DNA of 64,000 nt from Rhodopirellula islandica (lineage in GTDB: Bacteria; Planctomycetota; Planctomycetia; Pirellulales; Pirellulaceae): the NCBI RefSeq assembly GCF_001027925.1, contig NZ_LECT01000048.1, positions 141,706-205,705 on the forward strand, given 5' to 3'. Below the pieces are notes generated by a model. That model was not told the DNA's origin. It saw only the letters and a program-made list of their open reading frames with translations, and did no database searches. This document shows positions 46,820 through 57,300 of this stretch, piece after piece; the stretch's first letter is position 1, and every line of letters begins with the position of its first letter. The translations under genes and the position numbers were made by a program.

Positions 46820-47203
46820 TCAACGCTTGGGCTTGGAGGTGAACGTGCCGTCGGGCGTGATCATCTTCTTTGGCGTCTTGCCGATGCTTTCCATGAGTTC
46901 CCAAATTCCCTTGGGACTTAACTTCACACCGTCTTTGGCAACCAAAGCGACGGACTTCTTCTCGATGCTGCAGACGACTTTCGTGACCGCATCCACCGAA
47001 TCAAATCGGGCCGTGATCTTCTTGACGCACCCGCCACACATCTCACCCACCGTCATCACAATCTGATGAGATGGATCCCGCTTGGAATCCAGCGTTTCAG
47101 CGGACGCAGCCGCAGGACTGAACCAACCGGACAGGAGGCAAGCCAAAGCGACCAATCCCAGTCCATTGCCATTCGAACCAAACATCATTCTCAACTCTTC
47201 CAT
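46820..47203 (-). CDS. Secreted HMA-like metal-binding protein
   Basis: A 127-residue protein from [14 protein letters not shown]; ATGs at 47188 and 47185 are alternatives. A hydrophobic signal ([21 protein letters not shown]) precedes a ferredoxin-like heavy-metal-associated domain with M-C-G-G-C ([16 protein letters not shown]), followed by [21 protein letters not shown]. CxxC in this position usually binds Cu(I) or a similar soft metal. It stands directly upstream of the first permease on the same strand, which suggests a metal-linked role for the cluster. Confidence 0.82.
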   Translation of the reverse strand: MEELRMMFGSNGNGLGLVALACLLSGWFSPAAASAETLDSKRDPSHQIVMTVGEMCGGCVKKITARFDSVDAVTKVVCSIEKKSVALVAKDGVKLSPKGIWELMESIGKTPKKMITPDGTFTSKPKR

Positions 47204-47426
47204 GTCAAAAGGGGAAATCAGACAAAGTGTGGCGCAGGCAGCTCTGCTTCCTTGCGCAAGCGAGGGAAACCGGTACGTTGGCCACACCAACTCAAACACG
47301 ACGGATCGAACGTGACGAATCCATCACGCGACGCGATCACCAATTTGTGATTCAGGGCGATCTTCGTAGATGGAAGCGCAGCGACGCCTTGTCAGCGTTC
47401 CAGCACTTCCCGGAGGATGGCGAAGA

Positions 47427-47852
47427 TCAAATCAGCCAAGATTGGTGCGCAAGACGCACCTGCCGACCAGATGGACTCGCACAAGACGGCAAGTCACGAA
47501 AAGAAAACCACGTCGCACCAGAACAAGATGGCGACATCGATCGCCGATCAACCACATTGGTCCAAACGACGAGCGAACTGGAATCGGGAAGATCCAAGTC
47601 GCTCTCCAGAACCGCACCTTCGCAAATGCAGTTTTGGCAAGTGCAATCGCCTCCGCACGGGGAGGATTGGCCGCGTGTCGAATCAAGATCCGACGCGGTC
47701 GCCGGTGCTGCTGACTCCCCGTGATGGCAACAACGGCACGTTTCTGCAGCAACACTTTCATCGCATGTTGCTTCCGTTTGGCACGAAAAACAACGCAAAG
47801 GGCACGTCAATAAATTGACGACCAACAGGGCGATGAAGAGCGGGGTTCTCAT
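47427..47852 (-). CDS. Secreted Cys/His-rich small protein
   Basis: A 141-residue protein from MRTPLFIALLVVNLLTCPLRC. After the signal, Cys motifs are dense: C-F-S-C, C-R-C-C-H-H-G, then CGGDCTCQNCIC, fifteen or so Cys in ~70 residues, and a Ser-rich tail. This pattern suggests soft-metal binding. It is the first gene of the minus-strand run that continues with the HMA protein (224-bp gap) and the export genes, so a copper or other metal connection is inferred. No named family is assigned. Confidence 0.7.
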   Translation of the reverse strand: MRTPLFIALLVVNLLTCPLRCFSCQTEATCDESVAAETCRCCHHGESAAPATASDLDSTRGQSSPCGGDCTCQNCICEGAVLESDLDLPDSSSLVVWTNVVDRRSMSPSCSGATWFSFRDLPSCASPSGRQVRLAHQSWLI

Positions 47853-48070
47853 GCTTCCGAGTCTACCAACGCTCAATTGTGAGAGCAACCTGAATCTCGC
47901 CGAAGCCAAGCGTTGGAAGGAAACGGTCGGCCCAATGGAGCGGGGACGGACGATCGATTTGATCAGTGCGTGAGTCGAATTGGCTTTTGCCCCGGTTTGG
48001 CAATTGGTCCGAAGTGAACGTCAAGCAGCTGCGACGCCGAAAGAGCGTTTCGTGCTCGCCAGTGACCGAG

Positions 48071-49492
48071 CTAGGCCAATGCCGCGTCCGACGTCCGCTT
48101 CGTCGACCAGCACAGACTCCCCGCTAACAAGAGTGCTTGAGCCGTCGACCAAAGCACCAAGACGGACCACCAATGAATCACAATTTGATCTTCCCCCACC
48201 AGTGATCCGTTCCGAAGCCATCCATCGGGTGCCAGCAACCATCCACCGGCAACCACCACGACGCCTGGAATCGCGGTTGCCACCAAGATCACAAACGACT
48301 TGCCGATACCCTTCGCTGAAGCGGCAAGCAAGAGGCTGGCGACGTCGACCAGAGCGTAGACAGCCGCAAACCGCATCAAGCGAATCGCCAGCGGTTGAAT
48401 TTCGTCTCGCTCTTGCGCGCCGATTCCCCCCAACGGTATCTGCAGCAGAGGTTCCGGGAACGCGGCGAGTGCAATCGCCAATGTCAGCGCCACGACCAAT
48501 CCCAACCTCATCCCTCGACGGATGGTGTCCGATGCCAAACCAATCCCTTTGGATGCCAGCGCTTGCCCGGTCACAACGGTGACCGCGGTGCCCAAACCAA
48601 TCGCGGGAATCGATAGCAACTGATACATCGTGAGCGCTGCGGAGGTCGCTGCCAAACCGGTGACCGAAGCCGCACCAATGACCAGCAACACGAAGCTGAA
48701 CAATCCAGACCGAATCAGTTGTTGCAATCCAATCGCGGATCCCGGCACGATGATTTCAGTCATGACATGACGACTCGGTCGCCATGCGGAAGGAAAATGA
48801 CGCCCGAATGAATTCAAACGCATCAACATCACCACAAACACGGCCACTTTGAACCACATCGCAATGGTCGTTGCGAGTGCAGCACCAAAGACGCCCATCG
48901 CGGGCAATCCCAACCCACCGAAGATGAACCAGTAATCCAATCCGACATTCATCACGGACGAGGCGATGTTGGTTTGCAAGATCGGCCGAGTCACCCGCCT
49001 TCCCACGAAGAACGCGGTCAGGCCAGCTTCCAGCATCGACGCGGGAGCGACCAACAGCAACGTTTGAAAGTAGCGTGCCTCCTGATCCGCCAGTTCAACG
49101 TCGTGTCCAAAGGCTTCGAACAAATCGGGGCTCATCCAACCGATCAACGCGAAGGCTGGAACGCAAGCCAGAGTGAACCACAAACACTGCCAAAGCAGCG
49201 ACCAAACCCGCAGCGCTACCGCTCCCCGACCACGCTTCTTTCCCATCGCCATCGCAGCAAGCGGGGTGATGAACCCCATTGCAGTGACGGGAATGCATGC
49301 GATCGCCCAGTACAAATTGCCCGCCGCCATCGACGCCGCTGACGAAGTTGGACCATACCACATCAAAAGCGTGCGATCGGTGAAGAGCGTGATCGAGAAA
49401 CAACCAACGGTGGCCGCCAGCGGAATGGCAACCGCCACCATCGCTCGATAGCCGTAAGCGTCATGTTCAATTCGACGGGACGATTCAGACAT
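48071..49492 (-). CDS. MATE-family efflux transporter
   Basis: A 473-residue membrane protein with about twelve hydrophobic helices. The two MATE repeats are visible (AVAIPLAATVGCFSITLFTDRTLL at the N-terminus; VPGSAIGLQQLIRSGLFSFVLL in the middle) with typical FITPLAAMAMG and TAVTVVTGQALASKGIG sequences. Drug/cation antiport or metabolite export is the family role. It is separated from the export cluster by a 218-bp gap with no clear terminator. Confidence 0.9.
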   Translation of the reverse strand: MSESSRRIEHDAYGYRAMVAVAIPLAATVGCFSITLFTDRTLLMWYGPTSSAASMAAGNLYWAIACIPVTAMGFITPLAAMAMGKKRGRGAVALRVWSLLWQCLWFTLACVPAFALIGWMSPDLFEAFGHDVELADQEARYFQTLLLVAPASMLEAGLTAFFVGRRVTRPILQTNIASSVMNVGLDYWFIFGGLGLPAMGVFGAALATTIAMWFKVAVFVVMLMRLNSFGRHFPSAWRPSRHVMTEIIVPGSAIGLQQLIRSGLFSFVLLVIGAASVTGLAATSAALTMYQLLSIPAIGLGTAVTVVTGQALASKGIGLASDTIRRGMRLGLVVALTLAIALAAFPEPLLQIPLGGIGAQERDEIQPLAIRLMRFAAVYALVDVASLLLAASAKGIGKSFVILVATAIPGVVVVAGGWLLAPDGWLRNGSLVGEDQIVIHWWSVLVLWSTAQALLLAGSLCWSTKRTSDAALA

Positions 49493-50051
49493 GACTTCCT
49501 ACGAGAGAATGGACAACGGCCAACCATCGCGGATGGCAATTCAAAAAAATCAAAAGTGCGAGGATCGCGACATGACGCCGCTGACTAAAACACGATCACC
49601 CTCTGGCTCAAAAAATGCAGTGGCGGTTCGGAATTGATTCGCGACTACGTAAGCGAAATATGTGCCACCGCATCACGTCCATCAACGTGACCTCGAAACT
49701 AGGAAAACACAATGTCCACCACCAGCCTTTCACGAAGGCAATCCGACACAACCGAGCACCCTGCGAGCGGCATTGTTCGCTCCCGCTCCGGCATTGGAAC
49801 GCTGTCTCGTTTGCTCTCGTCGTTGGTTGCATTGATCAACCAATCTGATCGAAAACTAACCGATTCAGGAGTCATCAATCCGATCGTGGAACGGGTGTCC
49901 GTGGTCGCAACGCAACGTCGCTGAGCAACTCCCCACGACCTTTGGCACGGTCGTTGCTCAAGCCGAGGCCGACGGAATCGAAAACGACATCACGGATGAT
50001 CGGAGCATCAATCACCCGTTCACAACTCCATCGGCTGGGGAGCCATTCGCG
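49493..50051. promoter_or_regulatory. Divergent intergenic region, MATE / glycosyltransferase operon
   Basis: About 559 bp. It holds a possible 70-residue gene at 49712-49924; otherwise no palindrome or RNA gene is obvious. Promoters for both flanking genes must lie here. Confidence 0.4.
49712..49924 (+). CDS. Possible small protein upstream of glycosyltransferases
   Basis: A 70-residue frame starting MSTTSLSRRQSDTTEH with an AGGA about 9 bp before ATG. Ser/Arg-rich N-terminus, then a short hydrophobic stretch (TLSRLLSSLVALINQ). No family is recognised. It lies 127 bp before the first glycosyltransferase on the same strand. It could be a leader-type small gene or chance. Confidence 0.35.
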   Translation: MSTTSLSRRQSDTTEHPASGIVRSRSGIGTLSRLLSSLVALINQSDRKLTDSGVINPIVERVSVVATQRR

Positions 50052-51137
50052 ATGAAAATCGGCATTGTAGGTCATCTCAAATTTCCCATCGCGAAACCAT
50101 ACGCAGGAGGCTTGGAAGCATTCACTCACGCGTACACAAACGCCCTGGTGAATCGAGGTCACGAGGTCACATTGTTTGCTTCGGGAGACTCGGATCCGCG
50201 GTTGCCTCTCACGAGCATCATCCCAAACGCCACCATCCCCGAATCCAATGCACGTCTCGGTCGTCTGTGCCACGACTGGATTGAAAGCGTGGAAGACGAA
50301 GCTTACGCGGATTTGATGTTGCAACTCAGCACAAGTCAATTTGACGTGATTCACAATCACTCGCTGAGCCCCATTCCTTTGCAGTTCTCACATCTGCTGC
50401 CGACACGTTTGATGACGACGCTGCATGCACCGGTCCTGCCTCGGATGGCAGCGGAAGTGCAACGACGAAACGCGGAAGCTTGCGGCCAATTCATCAACAT
50501 CTCCAATGCAAACGCGGATGCCTGGCGTTCATTGCTGCCCGACCAAACGGTGATCCACAATGGAGTCGACACTTCGTTCTGGGTGCGTTGCAAAGCAGAA
50601 AAACAGCGACGTGCCATTTGGTTTGGTCGCATCCTGCCGGACAAGGGAACCCACTTGGCATTGCGTGCCGCACATCGCGCCGGCATCCCGCTTGACGTTG
50701 TTGGCCCCATTTCGGATCAAAGCTACTTTGACTCGGAAGTCCTCCCACTGCTTCGTCCGGAAGATGCTTACCATGGTCACCGTACCCACGAAGAACTCTG
50801 CACGTTGATCAGTCGTTCAGCCGTGACCTTGGTCACACCATGTTGGGACGAACCCTTTGGATTGGTCGTTGCAGAATCGCTGGCATGTGGGACTCCCGTG
50901 GCTGCCTTCAATCGCGGTGCTTTGCCGGAGCTGATTGGCAAATCCACCGGCCGATTGGCCAAGCCGGGAAGTGTCCGTGATTTGGCTCAGGCGTTGCTTG
51001 GATGCATGAAGCTGCCTGGTGAAATCTGCCGCCGGGTCGCACAAGAGCACTACAGCTTCGACCGAATGGTGGAACAATACGAGTCGCTGTACCGAAAACA
51101 CTCCAACTGGAGCTTCCCGAATGAGGTTGCGGCGTGA
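50052..51137 (+). CDS. GT4-type glycosyltransferase
   Basis: A 361-residue GT-B glycosyltransferase. The N-terminal acceptor half begins MKIGIVGHLKFPIAKPYAGGLE; the donor half has IWFGRILPDKGTHLAL and the family E-x7-E motif EPFGLVVAESLACGTPV. The last base triplets overlap the next gene (GTGA at 51134). It is the first of three coupled glycosyltransferases that probably build one surface glycan or glycolipid. Sugar specificity unknown. Confidence 0.92.
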   Translation: MKIGIVGHLKFPIAKPYAGGLEAFTHAYTNALVNRGHEVTLFASGDSDPRLPLTSIIPNATIPESNARLGRLCHDWIESVEDEAYADLMLQLSTSQFDVIHNHSLSPIPLQFSHLLPTRLMTTLHAPVLPRMAAEVQRRNAEACGQFINISNANADAWRSLLPDQTVIHNGVDTSFWVRCKAEKQRRAIWFGRILPDKGTHLALRAAHRAGIPLDVVGPISDQSYFDSEVLPLLRPEDAYHGHRTHEELCTLISRSAVTLVTPCWDEPFGLVVAESLACGTPVAAFNRGALPELIGKSTGRLAKPGSVRDLAQALLGCMKLPGEICRRVAQEHYSFDRMVEQYESLYRKHSNWSFPNEVAA

Positions 51138-52252
51138 TCGTTCGACAACCCCATGTGGGCTTCTATGTCCATTATCACGGGATGGGCCATAAGCACCGAA
51201 CCGAGGCCATTCTTCGTCAGTTGCCGGTGCCAGCATCGGTTGTCACCAGCCGAATTCATGGCCTCGATTGGAGCGGTCCCACGCTTGAGAACGTTATCGG
51301 AATCGAATGCGACAACGACGACGTTCCAGTACGTGGAATGCAGCACGCACGAGACGTTTCCGCGCTGCACCACACACCGCTGTGGACAGATTCCATCACG
51401 AAGCGAGTCGCTCAGTACACACGTTGGCTGGATGAAACTCGACCAGACGTGATGGTGATCGACGTTTCAGCGGAGATATCGATGCTCACGCGGTTGGCGT
51501 CGATTCCTCAGATTGTGATGCGTCAGCATGGACGTCGCGACGACGCTGCTCACTTGGCCGCTTACGAAGCCGCTCACTCCTTGTTGGCTCCCTTCCCGCA
51601 ATCGATGGAGGATGACATCACACCCGATTTTGTCCAAGACAAAACGGTCTACTTGGATGGTTTTTGCCGCGAAGAAGCAAGCGGATCGTCGAGTCAAGCT
51701 CAACGGCACTCACGAAAAAGCGATCGGCCGTTGATCGTGGTCATGTTTGGTCGAGGTGGCACGGGCGACGTTCACCAGCACTTGCGAGACGCGGCGACTT
51801 CGGTCCCGCACGCGGACTGGTGCGTCTTAGGAAAAGAAGATGATACGAACGCCGAACGAACACCGGCAAATCTGCTCTTCGCCGGATGGCAAGATCATCC
51901 CGGCAGTTGGATCGCTGATGCCAGTGTCGTCGTTACATCTGCTGGCCATAACAGCGTGATGGAGCTCGGTCATGCCCGGTGCCGGTTCATCGCGATCGCG
52001 GAAGACCGCCCCTTCGAAGAACAAATTCGCAAGGCCAAGATCCTGAGCCGGGAACAATTGGCAATCGGATTGACCGATTGGCCCCAATTAGGCCAGTGGC
52101 CGACATTGATTGAGGAAGCGATGTCCTTGGATCCATCACCATGGCGAGATATTTTTGAACAGGACGGAGCCGAGCAGGCGGCGGAGCACATCACTCGAGT
52201 CGCTCAATGGTCCCAGGAAGCCAGATTGTCTCGGGAGTTGTTAACGCTATGA
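51134..52252 (+). CDS. GT28/MurG-like glycosyltransferase
   Basis: A 372-residue protein from a GTG overlapping the preceding stop. It begins VGFYVHYHGMGHKHRTEAIL, the glycine/His-rich N-terminal loop of GT-B enzymes related to MurG and MGDG-synthase types, and has a donor-site motif VVTSAGHNSVMELGHARCRF. The middle contains LIVVMFGRGGTGD. It overlaps the following GT2 gene by ATGA. Likely adds a second sugar; specificity unknown. Confidence 0.85.
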   Translation: MIVRQPHVGFYVHYHGMGHKHRTEAILRQLPVPASVVTSRIHGLDWSGPTLENVIGIECDNDDVPVRGMQHARDVSALHHTPLWTDSITKRVAQYTRWLDETRPDVMVIDVSAEISMLTRLASIPQIVMRQHGRRDDAAHLAAYEAAHSLLAPFPQSMEDDITPDFVQDKTVYLDGFCREEASGSSSQAQRHSRKSDRPLIVVMFGRGGTGDVHQHLRDAATSVPHADWCVLGKEDDTNAERTPANLLFAGWQDHPGSWIADASVVVTSAGHNSVMELGHARCRFIAIAEDRPFEEQIRKAKILSREQLAIGLTDWPQLGQWPTLIEEAMSLDPSPWRDIFEQDGAEQAAEHITRVAQWSQEARLSRELLTL

Positions 52253-53109
52253 AGATCAGTGTCCTCACCATCGTTCGCGGACGTCAGGCACATCTCGAAA
52301 ATCAACTGAAGGGGTTGTTGCAATCTGAAATTCTGCCACACGAATGGGTTGTCGTTGGCATGAATCAGGATGTCACACTTCCGGATTGTCAACGCTTCCC
52401 GATTCGCATATCCAGTGTCAATCATCCAACCGAACCGCTTCCCTTAGCGCAGGCTCGCAACCACGCCGCTTCGCTCTGCAAAACCGACGGTTTGGTGTTC
52501 CTGGACGTTGATTGCATCCCATCGCCCGACATGATCGGAAACATGTTGAATGCACTTCAAACCGAGGACCGACTGTGGATGGGATGCCCCCGCTACCTCC
52601 CCGCGGAAGCCGCCGAAGACGACTGGCAAATGGATCATCTCCAACGACTTTCAGTCGGTCATCCGTTGCAGCCTCAACTTGGCGAGGAAAAACGTCAAGG
52701 TTCCGAACGATACGAAATGTTCTGGTCGCTCTGCTTTGCAACCAGCCTCTCTTCCTTCGATCAAATCGGCGGGTTTGACGATTCATTTGATGGCTATGGT
52801 GGCGAGGACACCGACTTCGCGTTTTCTGCTCGCAAAGCTGGGGTGCCATTCGGGTTCGTAAACGCTGTTGCCTATCACCAACATCACTCGGTTTGCAAAC
52901 CACCCCTGAACCATCTCAAACCAATCGTCAAAAACGCTGAACGATTTCACCGCAAGTGGGGCGTCTGGCCCATGGAATCCTGGCTCAACGCCTTTGCGGA
53001 GCGAGAACTCATCGAGTTTGACAAAGACGCCGACTCAATCACGATCCATCGCATGCCAACGGAATCCGAAATTCAAAAAGCCACGTCTCTGACACCAGCG
53101 GGATTTTGA
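52249..53109 (+). CDS. GT2-type glycosyltransferase (galactosyltransferase-like end)
   Basis: A 286-residue GT-A enzyme from MKISVLTIVRGRQAHLENQL, chosen because ATG overlaps the previous stop (ATGA). The metal/nucleotide site is FLDVDCIPS (DxD-like), and the C-terminal part has FDGYGGEDTDFAFSARKAG, the ED-containing motif of the chondroitin/galactosyltransferase C-terminal (Glyco_transf_7C) group. Predicted cytoplasmic. It ends the three-gene set. Confidence 0.9.
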   Translation: MKISVLTIVRGRQAHLENQLKGLLQSEILPHEWVVVGMNQDVTLPDCQRFPIRISSVNHPTEPLPLAQARNHAASLCKTDGLVFLDVDCIPSPDMIGNMLNALQTEDRLWMGCPRYLPAEAAEDDWQMDHLQRLSVGHPLQPQLGEEKRQGSERYEMFWSLCFATSLSSFDQIGGFDDSFDGYGGEDTDFAFSARKAGVPFGFVNAVAYHQHHSVCKPPLNHLKPIVKNAERFHRKWGVWPMESWLNAFAERELIEFDKDADSITIHRMPTESEIQKATSLTPAGF

Positions 53110-53359
53110 TTGGGTACGCAAGATTAAACAAGCAAAACCAAGTGAACCGGGCATTCACCTCGTCAGCATCGCTCCACCCCCAGAATCGTCATTCGAGAAA
53201 GCGTTCGCTGTAGTGCGTGCGACCAAGTGCGGTGTCAGACAATGGCAACGGCTCTTTGGAAGAACGAAGTCGAGTTCTGGCACGGTAGTTGCAACCTACT
53301 TCCTTCATCGAACAACCGTTTGATAAATCTACCAACTACAGCAAACTGAAGGATTTCAC

Positions 53360-53830
53360 ATGTCTCTTGAAACCAAAATCGACTTGAACGAAACCACCAT
53401 CGAAAAGCTTCAAAAGCTGATTCGTGCCAACATCGATTCCTACAACGGCTTTCACGAGTCCGCCGAAGAACTGAAGGACGAGCGTTTGGCGACACTGTTT
53501 CGGGCGATTGGTGATGAACGGTCCGCGATGGCCACTGAACTGCAGCAGCACGTCGAGTTCAACGGCAAAGAAGCCGAAGACGATGGCAGCGTGGCCGCCA
53601 AAACACACCGCATCTGGATCAACATCCGCGGCAAACTGAACGGCGGCGATGCAACCGTGATCTTGATCGAAGCCGAGCGTGGGGAGGATCACATCAAGGA
53701 AGCCTACGAAGATGTCCTCAAAGACACCGCTGGCAGTGCAATGAACGATGTGTTGTCCGCCCAATACGCAAAGGTCAAAGCCGGCCACGACAAAGTTCGC
53801 GATCTTCGCGACGCCTACAAGGCCAGCTGA
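53360..53830 (+). CDS. DUF2383/PA2169-type four-helix-bundle protein
   Basis: A 156-residue, fully helical protein: LNETTIEKLQKLIRANIDSYNGFHESAEEL, DERSAMATELQQHVEF, then ERGEDHIKEAYEDVLKD. The spaced Glu/His pairs resemble ferritin-like bundles, and the family (PA2169) is linked to stress responses in other bacteria. A good purine-rich site (GAAGGA) precedes the ATG, and a strong terminator follows at 53873, so it is a single-gene transcript. Confidence 0.88.
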   Translation: MSLETKIDLNETTIEKLQKLIRANIDSYNGFHESAEELKDERLATLFRAIGDERSAMATELQQHVEFNGKEAEDDGSVAAKTHRIWINIRGKLNGGDATVILIEAERGEDHIKEAYEDVLKDTAGSAMNDVLSAQYAKVKAGHDKVRDLRDAYKAS

Positions 53831-53872
53831 TCAACGCTTGCCAAATCATATCGGTTTCCAAACCGAACAACG

Positions 53873-53901
53873 AAAGCCATGTCCACGGACGTGGCTTTTT
53901 G
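53873..53901 (+). terminator. Rho-independent terminator
   Basis: An 11-bp stem AAAGCCATGTC / GACGTGGCTTT (one G-U pair, CACG loop) leads into a run of Ts. It lies 43 bp after the DUF2383 gene stop. Confidence 0.85.
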
Positions 53902-54358
53902 TTTGCGCGGATGACATTCCGTTCGCATTTCGTTCTGAGTTCTGAGTTTAGCCGAAAGAGTGGCAGCAAAGAGATCGTCCGCAATGCCATTCATGGTCAA
54001 CCCCACGCTTCAGGAACGCGTTGTCAAACCCTGCCGAACGTTCGGCAAAGTGGTGCCGTGTCGACCAATCGTGACCGAGCCTCCCATGATGATTGGCTCG
54101 GTTTCATCTCCGGCAATCAAACAATCGTCCAAATCAGACTGCGTTGAACGAGAAACCACCAACCAAGATCGAATGAGTTGAAAATCCAACCGCCCGGGAT
54201 GCGGTTGACGCCAAGCAGGTCGGCAGGCGTCATTCGGCGTTTGAACCGGTTTGGCAAACGCCCCCGCTTCCCCGTTTCCCCGTACACCCAGGGCCAACGC
54301 TGAACTTCGAAATGGTTGGTGTTGACGCGATGCGGTCAAATCCTATCGGACCAAGTTG
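53902..54358. other. Intergenic stretch before giant beta-helix gene end
   Basis: About 457 bp between the DUF2383 terminator and the end of the giant minus-strand gene. Short frames exist but none looks coding. No strong palindrome other than the listed terminator was seen. Confidence 0.35.
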
Positions 54359-57300
54359 CTAAACGGTTCCCAACAATTCGATCTCAGTTGCCATGGATAG
54401 CGAGGGGTCCTCGTCATCGAGTTCCGCCATCGCCTCGTCCACTCCGAATGACGTGGCTGTTGCGGTCGATGATGAACCGTCGAATGTCGATGAGACCTTG
54501 CTTTCGGGTCCGTCGACACCGATGACTTCTCCGCTGTCGAAAAACTCATCGACTTCATCGCTCGAGAGCTCACTGGGTGCAAAACTTCCGAATGGAATTT
54601 GCGGTGCAATGAGTTCACCCAAAGCCGCGTTGGTTGACAGTTCCATTCGGTTGAGATGATTGATCACCAACAATGCATCCAGTGCAGTGACGTTCGCGTC
54701 GCGATTGACATCGACGAAGCTTCCCACGAGTGGTTCACCACCGGCATCGTTCAAACGGTTCAACTCATTGATCACCATCAACGCATCCAATGCCGTCGTT
54801 TCACCGTCAGCCGATGTATCGGTTGGCTGCAGGATGTTCGTCGCCGCTCGATTGGTCAACGTGTCGGATCCGGCTGACGATTGAATCGAAAAAATCCGAT
54901 CGCTGGACAGCGGCTCAAAAATGACCGCATACAACTCGCCGGCTTCCAAGTTCGCCCTCGCCACACCGTTCTGATAGGAACTCACCGTCAACGTATCGGC
55001 ATCGACGATCCGCACCGTCTCGCTCAGGCTGGTCACGCTAATCGGCGTGACCGTGACCGTCGTGTCCGTCAACGCCTGAAAGATGATTGCGGTTGGAATG
55101 CCATCCCCAGGAATCAAGTGTGGACGCGCCACAAAGGTCGGAATCAAGATTCGCGTTTCACGTTCATTGATGTCGTCGTTGAGAATGACTCCCGCCGCAT
55201 CCGCTTGTGATATCAGCGTGTCATCGCTGGCGTTGCTAAGCAGCACCGTGAAGCTTTCGTCTGACTCCACTTGAGTGTCGCCCGAAACGTTCACCGTGAT
55301 CGTCGCCGCCGACTCGCCATCAGCGAATGCCACCGTCCCGGTGGGCAATGTGCCACCAAAATCGCTCGCATCCGCTGGATCCTCTCCGTCACCGACCACT
55401 GAATAGTCCACCGTGACAGTACCGGTCGTGCTTTCGGAACGAGTCACCGTGAACGTGAACGCGGTGGTCCCCGCATCACCTTCGACGCGTTGGGCATTCT
55501 CAGCAACGATGCTCAACGAAGCCGCAACCGGTGCCGCCAGATCCGATTCGAAGGCACCGATGTCGACCCCCGGACCCTGCGGTCGCGCAACGCCGCGTTG
55601 ATCAGTTGCCAATCCGGCCAGCACCCCGGCATCCAAAGCAGCACTACCAGCGAGCAATGGAATCGTCGGGGTTGGGCCACCAAACTCGCCCAGTGTTCCA
55701 AGCCCTGCGTCATCATCGACAAGGTTGTTTCCGTTGTCGGTGATGGAACCCGACAGATTGGGATTCGTCGAAGCGGTATTCCGCGATACGATCGAATTGA
55801 TCAACGACAAAATGCCCGCTTCGACCGAGATGCCTCCACCTTGCGATGAAGTGTTGTCGGCGATCGTGACACTGGTCAACGAGACAGTTCCACCTTCGCT
55901 CAAGACACCGCCACCATGGCTGGATGCTGAGTTCGATGCAATGGTTGAGTTGACAACCGTGACTTCACCGCCGTCCCCGTCGGCAAAAATCCCGCCGCCG
56001 TCGATTGTGACATTGTTGGAGATCGTAGAACGTGTGACGACCAGCGTTCCCGTGGAACTGTTCCACAAACCACCGCCTTCGCTGGCGGCCGTGTTGCCAT
56101 CAACATGAACTTCCGTCAGTTCAACGGAACCATCACTGGAGATATGAACCGCTCCACCGTTGCCTGGCGCAGCAGATCCACTTGGGCCAGCCACGTTGTT
56201 TTCCAGTGATCCACCGGTAAACGTTGTGGTCGATCCGCCGATGGCTTCCAGACCACCGCCGGCACGATTGGCGACGTTGCCTGAAATGGTCGTGTTGTCG
56301 ATCGTCGCGATCCCAGTGTTGAAAATGCCGCCACCACTTCCCGATGCACCATCGGCGACATTGAATCCGATGACTGCATCGATCACGTTCAGCATTCCAC
56401 CGTCATTGAATAGACCGCCGCCACCGTTGCTGGCGTCATTGCCGCTGGCAACATTCGATGAAATCGCCCCGCCGTTGAGCGTCATGGTTCCGGTCGACGA
56501 GTTCCACAAACCGCCCCCTTCGCTGGCCGCCGTGTTGCTGCCGAAGATCGCCAGGTTCGATGTCACGTTGGCCGCTCCCGTCGAGTGCAATCCACCGCCA
56601 TTGATACCGGCGAAGTTGTTCGAAACATCGGTTCCGAAGTTCAACGTCACCGTGCCAGTGATCACTTCGATGCCACCACCAGCACGATTGGCCGTGTTGC
56701 CTTCGGATGCAATCGCACCACCGATTTGGCTCAAGTTGATCGTCACTGCACCGTCGGTGCTGAAGATACCACCACCGCTACCAAGCGTTCCGTCAGCCGC
56801 GTTGCCGCTGATCGTTGCATTGCTGACCGTCAGTGTTCCGCCATTGTTGAAGATCGCTCCGCCACCGTCATCGGCGGCGTCACCCGAGGCAACGTTCCCG
56901 GTCAAGATGGTTCCGTCAACCGTCATCGTCCCGGTGTTGTTCCAAAGACCACCGCCTTCGAGAGCCGCGGTGTTGTCGCGGATCGTTCCCCCTGAGATCT
57001 CTGCGTTGCCATCACCCGAGAGATGCAGTGCGCCACCGTTCCCGGGCGCCGCTGATCCATCCGGTCCGGCAACATTGAGTTCCATCAAGACATCGGTCAG
57101 CGTTGTGCTGCTTCCCGCAGTCGCTTCGATCCCACCGCCTGCACGATTGGCGGTGTTGCCACTGATCTGGCCGCCCGCAACAGTCAGCGTGCCTTGATTG
57201 AGGATCCCCCCGCCACTGCCGGCTGCACCATCCGCAACATTGTCAGTGATCATTGCGTCGTTGACATTCAAAGTGCCACCAACATTGAACAGACCGCCCC

